DNA of 6,279 nucleotides. It comes from TMED14 sp003444795 (GTDB lineage Bacteria; Bacteroidota; Bacteroidia; Flavobacteriales; Schleiferiaceae). Shown one piece after another: positions 1-6,279 of this stretch. Location: contig CAXBRT010000107.1 of NCBI GenBank assembly GCA_963978445.1, forward strand, positions 1 to 6,279. Reading direction: 5' to 3'. How positions within the stretch are numbered: position 1 is the first letter of the stretch; the number at the start of each line of letters is the position of its first letter. The notes below the pieces were generated by a model. It did no database searches, was not told the origin of the DNA, and was given only the letters and a program-made list of their open reading frames with translations. The position numbers and the translations under genes were made by a program.

Positions 1-19
1 ACTTTTCAACGAAACCAAG

Positions 20-50
20 AAAAACCCGTCCCATCCGGGATGGGTTTTTT
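20..50 (+). terminator. Intrinsic terminator upstream of parA
   Basis: A 13-bp stem (20-32 pairing with 37-49, one G-U wobble at 28/41) encloses a 4-nt loop (33-36). The stem core is GC-rich and a six-T run follows at 45-50. The left arm begins with five A, so the hairpin could also terminate transcription on the minus strand. It most likely ends an upstream + strand gene lying outside the window. It finishes only 11 nt before the parA start codon, so parA either has a promoter overlapping or inside this element, or depends on readthrough. Confidence 0.85.
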
Positions 51-61
51 ACTTTTACACA

Positions 62-844
62 ATGGGTAAAATCATCGCAATAGCTAACCAGAAAGGAGGT
101 GTCGGAAAGACGACTACCGCCGTGAATTTGGCGTCCTCTCTGGGGTTCTTGGAACAGCGCGTTTTGCTCATTGACGCCGATCCTCAGGCCAATGCTAGCT
201 CCGGTTTAGGCATTGATGTGGAGACCGTTACAGCTGGAACGTATCAAGTATTAGAACACACCTGCACCGCGGCAGATGCCATACACGCGTCCAACCAGCC
301 CAATCTGTGGATTATGCCCGCGCACTTGGACCTAGTTGCGGCAGAATTGGAATTGGTCGACAAGCCCAAGCGGGAATTCATGCTGAAAGAAGCATTGAAG
401 AATCTGCGTCTAGAATTTGACTACATCATCATTGACTGTGCCCCTTCATTAGGCCTTGTTACCTTGAATGCCCTCACGGCTGCCGACAGCGTCGTGGTCC
501 CCATTCAGTGCGAGTACTTTGCGCTGGAAGGTTTGGGCAAGTTGTTGAATACCATTCGGAGCGTTCAAAACTTGCAGAATCCCGACCTAAACATCGAGGG
601 CATGCTCCTGACCATGTACGATTCTCGACTTCGATTGAGCAATCAGGTCGTGGAAGAGGTCCAGCAACACTTCCAACAGCTGGTATTTAAGACCATCATA
701 GCCCGCAATGTCCGCCTCAGTGAGGCTCCTTCCTTTGGCGAGCCTATCTTGGTATACGATGCCTCATGCACGGGTGCCGACAACTATTTAAATCTGGGCC
801 GAGAAATTTTGGCACGAAATACGCAGGCAGTTGACCTGAATTAA
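62..844 (+). CDS. parA: Chromosome-partitioning ATPase ParA (Soj family)
   Basis: 260-residue ParA/MinD-superfamily P-loop ATPase, the normal size for chromosomal Soj-type ParA. It is expected to dimerise with ATP on the nucleoid and be stimulated by ParB bound at parS, driving origin segregation in the cytoplasm. Seen in sequence: a deviant Walker A, KGGVGKTT, at residues 11-18 with the signature Lys11; Walker A' LIDADPQ at 36-42 with D38 and D40; Walker B IIIDCAPSLG at 122-131; and the typical Soj block NVRLSEAPSFGEP at 216-228. From memory of Bacillus subtilis Soj, the studied positions G12, K16, D40, R189 and R218 all have equivalents at the same numbers here. There is no N-terminal HTH, which argues against a plasmid type Ia ParA. 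No Shine-Dalgarno precedes the ATG, as is usual in Bacteroidota. The SurA-like gene follows after 9 nt. parB, normally next, is absent. Confidence 0.96.
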   Translation: MGKIIAIANQKGGVGKTTTAVNLASSLGFLEQRVLLIDADPQANASSGLGIDVETVTAGTYQVLEHTCTAADAIHASNQPNLWIMPAHLDLVAAELELVDKPKREFMLKEALKNLRLEFDYIIIDCAPSLGLVTLNALTAADSVVVPIQCEYFALEGLGKLLNTIRSVQNLQNPDLNIEGMLLTMYDSRLRLSNQVVEEVQQHFQQLVFKTIIARNVRLSEAPSFGEPILVYDASCTGADNYLNLGREILARNTQAVDLN

Positions 845-853
845 GCTTTCCAC

Positions 854-2167
854 ATGATTAAACTACTTCGGGCCCTAGCCCTTCTCCTCTTTGCTCTTCC
901 CGCATTCGCCCAGCCTATCCCTGTTAAAGTGGATGGCGTGGTGGCACAAGTGGGCAAGGAAATCATTCTCTCTTCGGACATCGCCATGCAAAAGGAGGCG
1001 TTTGCACGCGAGGGCCAAACCTTGACGGACTGCCAAATGATTCGCGAGCTTTTGCTGGAAAAATTGCTCATTCACCATGCAGCCATTGATTCGGTTATTG
1101 TTGCTGAAGAAGAGGTGGACGAGAATATTGACCGCCGAATTGAGCAGCTCGTCGGCCAAATTGGCACCGAGCGCCGCCTGGAAGAATACTACGGCAAGAC
1201 CATTTTGGAGATCAAAGAAGAGATGCGCCCACTCATGAAGAATCAAATGACGGCGCAGCGCATGCAAATGACCATCACGGAAACCATTGATGTCACGCCC
1301 AAAGAGGTTGAAGACGCGGTAGCGAAGATTCCATTAGATTCTCTCCCTTTGATTGGCACGGAAGTCGAAATCGCCCAGGTCACCATTGTGCCAAAAGTGA
1401 GTGATCAGGCGGAAAAAGACGCCATTGACCGCCTAAATCAACTTCGCGACCGGATTTTGAACGGTTCGTCCTTTGCCACCATGGCCATCTTGTATTCAGA
1501 AGATCCCGGCTCTAACCGCAATGGCGGCGAATATAAGGGCATCAAGCGCGGCGTTTTTGTGAAGGAATTTGAGGCGATTGCCTTCAACTTGCGCCCTGGC
1601 GAAATTTCACAACCGTTCAAGACGGAGTTTGGCTACCACATCGTGCAGCTTCAAACCAAGCGTGGCGAGGAGTTAGACCTGCGCCACATTCTCATCAAGC
1701 CCAAGGTCGAACAGAAGGACCTCGACGACGCCAAGGCTTTGTTAGACAGCTTGCGTGGGGCCATTCTAGCGGGCAGCATCTCCTTTGAAGATGTAGCCGA
1801 GCAGTTTTCCTCCGACGAGGAATCCAAGCTCAACGGCGGGGTCATGATGAACCCCATGACCACGGACGTTCGCTGGAACGTAGAAAACCTAGACCGCGGG
1901 ATCTTCTACTCCATCGAGAACTTGCAACCCGGGGGAATTTCTGAAGCGGCTCTAGTTCGCAAGCCCGATGGCGCGGAAATCTTCCGCATTCTTCAACTGC
2001 GCGACCGCGTGGCTCCCCACCGCGCCAATTTGACACAAGACTTCAGCTTGCTGAAAAACTATGTGCAAAACCAGCGCAAGCAGGCCAAAATGATGCAGTG
2101 GGTCGAAGACAAGAAAGCTGAAACCTACATCTTCCAGGCTCCGGGCTACGAGGGTTGTTGGAACTGA
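854..2167 (+). CDS. Exported SurA-like peptidyl-prolyl isomerase/chaperone (two parvulin domains)
   Basis: 437 residues, close to Escherichia coli SurA (428) and with the same domain order. There is a signal peptide at residues 1-19 (K3/R6, then a Leu/Ala-rich core, likely cleavage AFA|Q20). An N-terminal helical chaperone domain follows (about 25-165), then parvulin domain 1 (about 170-270, ending FGYHIVQL), parvulin domain 2 (about 274-385, starting LRHILIKPK) and a C-terminal helix (about 392-422). SurA proteins escort outer-membrane proteins through the periplasm. Each parvulin domain seems to keep only one of the two conserved histidines: domain 1 has H262 but Q175 where domain 2 has H278, and domain 2 lacks the G-Y-H-I histidine. 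Isomerase activity may therefore be weak and the chaperone role dominant. The gene starts 9 nt after parA, is probably co-transcribed with it, and is closed by the terminator at 2180-2211. The family call is firm; orthology to surA itself is less certain. Confidence 0.9.
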   Translation: MIKLLRALALLLFALPAFAQPIPVKVDGVVAQVGKEIILSSDIAMQKEAFAREGQTLTDCQMIRELLLEKLLIHHAAIDSVIVAEEEVDENIDRRIEQLVGQIGTERRLEEYYGKTILEIKEEMRPLMKNQMTAQRMQMTITETIDVTPKEVEDAVAKIPLDSLPLIGTEVEIAQVTIVPKVSDQAEKDAIDRLNQLRDRILNGSSFATMAILYSEDPGSNRNGGEYKGIKRGVFVKEFEAIAFNLRPGEISQPFKTEFGYHIVQLQTKRGEELDLRHILIKPKVEQKDLDDAKALLDSLRGAILAGSISFEDVAEQFSSDEESKLNGGVMMNPMTTDVRWNVENLDRGIFYSIENLQPGGISEAALVRKPDGAEIFRILQLRDRVAPHRANLTQDFSLLKNYVQNQRKQAKMMQWVEDKKAETYIFQAPGYEGCWN

Positions 2168-2179
2168 TAACTTGTTGAA

Positions 2180-2211
2180 GAGCGGCCCCCAAGCGGGGCC
2201 GCTTCCTTTTT
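2180..2211 (+). terminator. Intrinsic terminator after the SurA-like gene
   Basis: A 9-bp perfect GC-rich stem (2181-2189 with 2195-2203), extended by a G-U pair (2180/2204), has a 5-nt loop (2190-2194) and is followed by a pyrimidine run ending in five T (2207-2211). It lies 12 nt past the TGA of the SurA-like gene and ends the parA unit. It also sits only 11 nt before the next start codon, so the GH92 unit has almost no separate leader. Confidence 0.88.
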
Positions 2212-2222
2212 ATCTTGTAGGG

Positions 2223-3782
2223 ATGCAAAAGACCCTTGCCACCCTGCTATTCCTATGCGCTTTCGCCCTATCCAGCGAGGGCCAAGAGCTGACCACCGCC
2301 CATATTGACCCATTTATTGGAACGGGTGGACATGGCCATACGCATCCGGCGGCGACTGCTCCGTTTGGCATGGTACAATTGGGTCCTGACACGCGAAAAG
2401 AGGGTTGGGATGGCTGCAGTGGGTATCACTACACAGATTCCACCCTGTACGGATTTAGCCACACACATTTAAGCGGGACGGGCGTCAGCGACTATTCTGA
2501 CATTTTGATTCGGCCCTTGACGGGACCAGACGACCTCGAGGAAACGGTGGGCTTCCAAAAGGCTTCCGAAAAAGCCGAAGCCGGCTACTACGCCGTCTTC
2601 CTTCAAAACGGCATTGAGTGCTCCTTGACCGCCTCAGAGCGCGTCGGGGTGCACAGCTACATCCTGCCGGACCGAGCGGACCACCGCGCCTACTTTCTTT
2701 TAGACCTCACCTACCGCGACCGCACCCTTCGGCAAGGGGCCAGCATTGCCCAAGATGCCCAAGGCATTCCCTATGTCGCCATTCACCGCATCTCTGAAGG
2801 TTGGGCGCGCCAACAATCCCTCTATGCTTCGCTGCACCTGGAATCTCCGTTTATGCGCATTTCACGCCTCACGGAATTTGAAGAGGGCCGCTTTTTGTTG
2901 GAAATCGACCTTCCGCGACCCAAGGCCATGACCTCCGAGAAGGAGGTCAAAATCTACCCTCCTCATGTCCTATTGGCCGTCAGCCTCAGCGGCGTGGATC
3001 CAGAAGGCGCAGAGGGAAATTATCAAAACTGGCACGCGGGAATTCCCGTTGCCAAAAAAGGCTGGACCAATCCTTTTACCTGGACAAAGGCAGAAACCCA
3101 AGCTGCCTGGCAAGCGGAGCTCAACCGTGCTCAGGTCACCGGCGGCACTGATGCACAAAAGCGGATCTATGCCACGGCGCTCTACCATGCCTTCAGTGTG
3201 CCCAATTTGTGGAGCGATGCCGACGGCCGATACCGCGGCATGGACGATGCCATCTACCAAGACCCAGAACACCCCCACTACACCGTATTCTCCCTGTGGG
3301 ATACCTACCGAACGGCGCACCCGCTCTACCTCCTCACCCAGCCCAAACGGGCCATGGACTTCATTGAAACCATGCTAGATCACTACGACCAAACGGGACG
3401 CCTACCCGTTTGGGAGCTAGCCGCCAACGAAACCAACTGCATGATTGGGTACCACAGCGTGAGTGTGATAGCCGACGCCATTGCCAAGGGCTTTCCCGTG
3501 GATGTCGAGCGTGCTTTAACCGCCATGATAGGGACGGCAGAATCCGACGTGTTTGGCCTTCCCACCTACCGCGAACAGGGCTACCTCAGCATTCAGGACG
3601 AGTCTGAATCGGTGTCCAAAACCCTCGAATACGCCTACGACGATGCTTGTATCGCTTGGACGGCCGCCAAGGCTGGAAAGGACTCCGTTGCGGATCATTT
3701 TTGGCAACGTTCACAGGCTTGGATATCCTTATTGGATCCGAGACCGGTTTGGCCCGGCCACGCGACAACGGGACCTTCTTAA
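2223..3782 (+). CDS. GH92 alpha-mannosidase, 5' part of a frameshifted gene
   Basis: Encodes the N-terminal half of a secreted glycoside hydrolase family 92 enzyme, a Ca2+-dependent exo-alpha-mannosidase family. ATG 2223 is chosen because an in-frame TTG at 2172 would place 17 codons across the terminator hairpin, while 2223 opens directly on a signal peptide (K3, hydrophobic 5-16, likely cleavage SEG|Q21). The N-terminal beta-sandwich has HTHPAATAPFGMVQLGPDT (39-57) and GFSHTHLSGTG (77-87). The catalytic (alpha/alpha)6 domain begins near 310 and shows FSLWDTYR (356-363), WELAANETNCMIGYH (397-411) and SKTLEYAYDD. Homology continues to residue P506 (codon 3738). The next 13 codons, to TAA at 3780-3782, are out-of-frame noise. 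As read here, the product stops about halfway through the catalytic domain and should be inactive. The missing remainder lies in the -1 frame immediately downstream. Confidence 0.9.
   Translation: MQKTLATLLFLCAFALSSEGQELTTAHIDPFIGTGGHGHTHPAATAPFGMVQLGPDTRKEGWDGCSGYHYTDSTLYGFSHTHLSGTGVSDYSDILIRPLTGPDDLEETVGFQKASEKAEAGYYAVFLQNGIECSLTASERVGVHSYILPDRADHRAYFLLDLTYRDRTLRQGASIAQDAQGIPYVAIHRISEGWARQQSLYASLHLESPFMRISRLTEFEEGRFLLEIDLPRPKAMTSEKEVKIYPPHVLLAVSLSGVDPEGAEGNYQNWHAGIPVAKKGWTNPFTWTKAETQAAWQAELNRAQVTGGTDAQKRIYATALYHAFSVPNLWSDADGRYRGMDDAIYQDPEHPHYTVFSLWDTYRTAHPLYLLTQPKRAMDFIETMLDHYDQTGRLPVWELAANETNCMIGYHSVSVIADAIAKGFPVDVERALTAMIGTAESDVFGLPTYREQGYLSIQDESESVSKTLEYAYDDACIAWTAAKAGKDSVADHFWQRSQAWISLLDPRPVWPGHATTGPS
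2929..2949. repeat. Short perfect inverted repeat inside the GH92 gene
   Basis: Eight-base arms (2929-2936 and 2942-2949) flank a 5-nt spacer, all within codons for the N-terminal domain of the first GH92 protein. No T-run follows, so it is not a terminator. The right arm contains a GGAGGT Shine-Dalgarno-like core, but no plausible start follows. It is probably a chance product of coding constraints. Confidence 0.35.
3738..3740 (+). other. Frameshift point in the GH92 gene (one base apparently missing)
   Basis: Upstream reading gives ...ISLLDP and the -1 frame gives ETGLARPRDNGTF..., the expected continuation of a GH92 protein. Joining P at 3738-3740 to Glu at 3740-3742 restores the family sequence. 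The simplest explanation is loss of one C, turning a CCC Pro codon followed by GAG into CCGAG. Both frames are open across 3647-3782, so the break lies in that interval; homology puts it at this codon. The local bases do not form an X-XXY-YYZ slippery heptamer, so programmed -1 frameshifting is not supported. Confidence 0.8.
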
Positions 3783-5209
3783 AGCGCTATGAACCGCGTG
3801 AGGTCAACAACAACTTCACCGAAGCCAACGCCTGGCAATACAGCTTCTCGCCCATCCATGACCTAAAGCGCTGGCAGGACATGCTCGGCCAGTCAGGATT
3901 CTCCCTGGAGGGACAATTAGATGCCCTATTTGATGCACCATCACAAACTGTAGGCCGGGATCAAGCCGATATCACAGGCTTGATAGGCCAATATGCGCAC
4001 GGAAACGAACCGAGCCACCACATTGCCTGGCTCTACGCCGCCACCCAGCACCCGGAAAAGGGACAGGCCCGTGTTCGGGAGATTCTGGAAACCATGTACA
4101 GCGACCAGCCCGATGGATACCAGGGCAATGAGGATTGCGGTCAAATGTCGGCGTGGTACGTTATGAGTTCTTGGGGTTTGTATCCCTTGGTTCCGGGTGA
4201 GGCTCAGTATGCCTTAGCGGCGCCCTTGTGGGAATCCGTGCACCTGCCTCAAGTGGGCGCAGACGGTGTTACCCTGAACCGCATGGGGCATGGACCCTGC
4301 CTCATGGGTTGCTTGCCCATGGATCAGGTGCTGCGCTCAGATACTCCGGGGCTGGAAAGTATAGACGGCGAGGCTGGGGTTGCGGACCTGTTTGAAGGCC
4401 ATCAAACGTACTTGAGTCAAGAGGCCCTTGAAGCCCATCCCGAGCACGTTTTCTTTACGCACCGCACCATCCCGGAAATTGGTAGGAACTGGTCCACCTA
4501 CACCAATAGGCACCCCTTTGTAGACCGCCGTGATTTGGACCTTTTGCCCGCGCCACGTATTGAGGTCGCGCGACGCTTTGAAGGAAGCACTACGGCTAGC
4601 GTTTGGATGACCCCCTCCGCACACGCACCAACTCAACGGAAAGTGACGGAAAGTCAAAGCATCCGAGTTTCCTCGGAACCCGGCCATACCAGTACCGCGT
4701 ACACCACTAAGAAACCAAACGACTGGAGCGTTCGCGTCTTGGAAGGGAAGCCCAACCCACAGTACAACCCCGGAGAGGCCGCGTTGATCGATGGCGTTCG
4801 CGGCGATGTGGATTGGCGCAAGGGAGAATGGTTTGGACTTCAAGGGCAGGATTTGAGCGTTCTGGTCAGCCCACCTGTAGCCAAGCGCTTCAAACGTTTA
4901 GAAATAGACTTCAGCCTCCTGCATGATCAGCGATCGTGGATCACCTACCCCAAGCGCGTGGAGATGTACCTCATCAAAGCCAACGGCGAAGAGTGGTTGG
5001 CCGCTTGGTCGGACTACGATGAGATTGAAGATATCCCTGCCGAAATCATGCATTGGCGGACGGATTACCGGCACCAAGGCCACCGCATGCGCCCCAAAAT
5101 CGCTGGGATCCGCTTTGTATTCAAGAATGCTGGCCCACTCCCCGACTGGCATTTAGGCGCCGGGGGCGAAACCTTCATTTTCATCGACGAAATCTCCATT
5201 CAAGAATGA
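3740..5209 (+). pseudogene. GH92 alpha-mannosidase, 3' part with C-terminal carbohydrate-binding-like extension
   Basis: Continuation of the gene at 2223 in the -1 frame; numbering is for the joined 995-residue protein. The frame is open from a TTG at 3647, but that does not look like a natural start. It carries the rest of the GH92 catalytic domain: TEANAWQYSFSPIHD, then HGNEPSHH (E596, in a strongly conserved motif that may hold the general acid; exact assignment uncertain) and GNEDCGQMSAW (635-645). The GH92 fold should end near residue 760. Residues about 778-835 resemble the small chitobiase-type C-terminal beta domain. Residues about 845-995 look like an F5/8 type C (discoidin-like) domain, with ALIDGVRG, a W-rich stretch and a closing PDWHLGAGGETFIF...DEI. 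Such modules often bind glycans. The frame is otherwise undamaged, which favours a recent mutation or sequence error over an old pseudogene. Its TGA overlaps the next ATG. Confidence 0.85.
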
Positions 5210-6279
5210 AACAGCTGTTTGTGGGACTGCTGGCGGCCGGCGCGTTGAGCGCCGCCGCCCAAAGCCTTCAGGATGTGAATGTCTTTCTAGGTACGGAACG
5301 AATGGGCCATACCTTCCCGGGGGCGGTGGTTCCCTTCGGCATGGTGCAGTTGAGTCCAGATACCCGTTTGGTCCCCTATGCCCTACCCAATGGATCCTAC
5401 AACCCAGAGGTTTATGGATACTGTGCCGGGTACCAGTATGAAGACCGGACCATCTATGGCTTCAGTCACACGCATTTCAGCGGAACGGGGCACAGCGATT
5501 TAGGCGATTTTTCTTTGCTTCCCGTGAAGGCGGGGCAATCGCTGCGGCCCGGGGATGGAACAGATCCCGCCAGTGGCTATTTTGAAACCTTTGACAAAGA
5601 AACGGAGTCGGCAGAACCCGGGTACTACCGCGTACAGCTGGAACGTTCAGGTGTTTTGGCCGAACTCAGCGCCAACACCCACACGGGTTTTCACCGCTAC
5701 ACCTACCCCGCAGAGGATAGCGCCGCCCTCCTGCTCGACCTCGTGAACGGCATATACGGCTACGAGGGCAAAGTCTTGTGGTCCAGCCTTCGCGTGGAAA
5801 ATGACACCCTGATTACGGGCTACCGACATGTTTCGGGCTGGGCGCGGGATCGCTACATCTACTTTGCGGCCTCCTTTAGCCGGCCTGTTCAGAGCTACCG
5901 CCACCAAAAGGACGACCAAACACCCTACCGCGGCTTTTACCGACGCTTTAAGGAGTTCGAAAACTTTCCTGAGATGGCAGGCCGAGCGGTGCGAGCCGAA
6001 TTCACCTTTGCGCCGAGTGAAGCACCCTTAGAAGTGGTTTTTGCCATCAGTGGGGTTTCTACCGCGGGTGCACTCGCCAGCTTACGCGCGGAAGCCAAGC
6101 CCTTCGACGTGGCCAAAGCAGAGGCCCAATCGCGCTGGTTAGTTGAGTTGGGCAAAATTCAGGGCGACTTCCTCACGCCCGAAGACCGGACTACCTTCTA
6201 CACCGCGCTCTACCACAGTTTGATAGCCCCTCATGTCTTCCAAGATGTGGACGGCCAGTACCGCGGACTGGACGGCAAT
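5206..6279 (+). CDS. Second GH92 alpha-mannosidase, truncated by the window end
   Basis: Open from ATG 5206 to the last base (358 codons, no stop), so the C-terminus is outside the window. The ATG overlaps the previous TGA as ATGA, implying translational coupling and one operon. A signal peptide occupies residues 1-18 (K2, hydrophobic core, cleavage AAA|Q19). The mature protein begins a GH92 N-terminal beta-sandwich: NVFLGTERMGHTFPGAVVPF (25-44), GMVQLSPDTR (45-54), GFSHTHFSGTGHSD (85-98), AEPGYYRVQL and GFHRYTYP. The linker and start of the (alpha/alpha)6 domain are visible near the end (FYTALYHSLIAPHVF, then DGQYRGLDG). It is clearly paralogous to the gene at 2223 but divergent. It has an insertion between the PDTR and GYCAGYQYED motifs, suggesting a different alpha-mannosidic linkage preference. 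The catalytic motifs of the second half are not visible, so activity and linkage cannot be judged here. Confidence 0.93.
   Translation, partial: MKQLFVGLLAAGALSAAAQSLQDVNVFLGTERMGHTFPGAVVPFGMVQLSPDTRLVPYALPNGSYNPEVYGYCAGYQYEDRTIYGFSHTHFSGTGHSDLGDFSLLPVKAGQSLRPGDGTDPASGYFETFDKETESAEPGYYRVQLERSGVLAELSANTHTGFHRYTYPAEDSAALLLDLVNGIYGYEGKVLWSSLRVENDTLITGYRHVSGWARDRYIYFAASFSRPVQSYRHQKDDQTPYRGFYRRFKEFENFPEMAGRAVRAEFTFAPSEAPLEVVFAISGVSTAGALASLRAEAKPFDVAKAEAQSRWLVELGKIQGDFLTPEDRTTFYTALYHSLIAPHVFQDVDGQYRGLDGN

Noticed and set aside
91..101. AGGAGG-type Shine-Dalgarno-like sequence inside parA (a similar one lies near 991)
   Set aside because: It encodes the KGGVG of the Walker A motif, no start codon follows at suitable distance, and this genome does not seem to rely on Shine-Dalgarno sites.
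875..1267. 130-codon minus-strand open frame
   Set aside because: Antisense to the SurA-like N-terminal domain, with no start context or domain signature.
2172..2222. TTG-initiated N-terminal extension of the first GH92 gene
   Set aside because: The 17 extra codons span the terminator hairpin and would bury the signal peptide; ATG 2223 gives a normal signal peptide.
2965..3378. 137-codon + strand open frame in an alternative frame
   Set aside because: It overlaps the well-supported GH92 catalytic domain in another frame and has a low-complexity Pro/Ser/Arg-rich composition typical of shadow frames.
3738..3740. Programmed -1 ribosomal frameshift
   Set aside because: No slippery heptamer, no obvious downstream stimulatory stem, and GH92 enzymes are not known to be made by recoding.
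4636..4654. Nine-base direct repeat with 10-nt period
   Set aside because: Only two copies, inside coding sequence, with a period that is not a multiple of three; probably chance.
4337..4843. 168-codon open frame on the minus strand
   Set aside because: It lies antisense inside the GH92 gene, whose protein shows clear family motifs. The translation has no recognisable domain and is an artefact of codon bias.

Overview
The window looks like chromosomal DNA from a member of the Bacteroidota, probably a flavobacterial-type lineage with moderate rather than low GC. Four things suggest this. No start codon has a convincing Shine-Dalgarno sequence. All three exported proteins have Gln as the first residue after the predicted signal-peptidase I cleavage site (the Bacteroidetes 'Q-rule'). 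The SurA-like chaperone has the form seen in that phylum. Tandem GH92 alpha-mannosidases are a hallmark of its glycan-degradation loci. All genes are on the + strand, and the taxonomic call is inference.

Layout. Positions 1-61 hold a strong intrinsic terminator (20-50), presumably of an upstream gene outside the window. A two-gene unit follows: a chromosomal-type ParA/Soj ATPase (62-844) and, 9 nt later, an exported SurA-like protein with two parvulin domains (854-2167). A second clear terminator (2180-2211) closes this unit. parB does not follow parA, which is unusual.

The second unit starts at 2223 with a secreted GH92 alpha-mannosidase that carries a C-terminal extension (probable chitobiase-like segment plus F5/8 type C/discoidin-like domain). 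Its reading frame is broken near 3738-3740. The 5' part reads in one frame to a stop at 3780-3782, and the rest of the same protein continues in the -1 frame to 5209. Restoring one base, most simply a C in a CC(C) run, gives one continuous protein of about 995 residues. This is either a recent pseudogene mutation or a sequencing/assembly error. A second GH92 gene follows with an ATGA stop/start overlap (5206) and is cut by the window end after 358 codons.

How the genes work together: the first unit pairs chromosome partitioning with envelope protein folding, with no obvious functional link. The second is a catabolic pair likely to release mannose from alpha-mannosides (N-glycan or mannan) in the periplasm or at the cell surface. 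No SusC/SusD pair, regulator, mobile element, CRISPR array or RNA gene is visible. I found no clear evidence of a wholly new system. The points most worth checking are the GH92 frameshift, the parA-SurA pairing without parB, and the identical 11-nt spacing between terminator and start codon at the head of both units.
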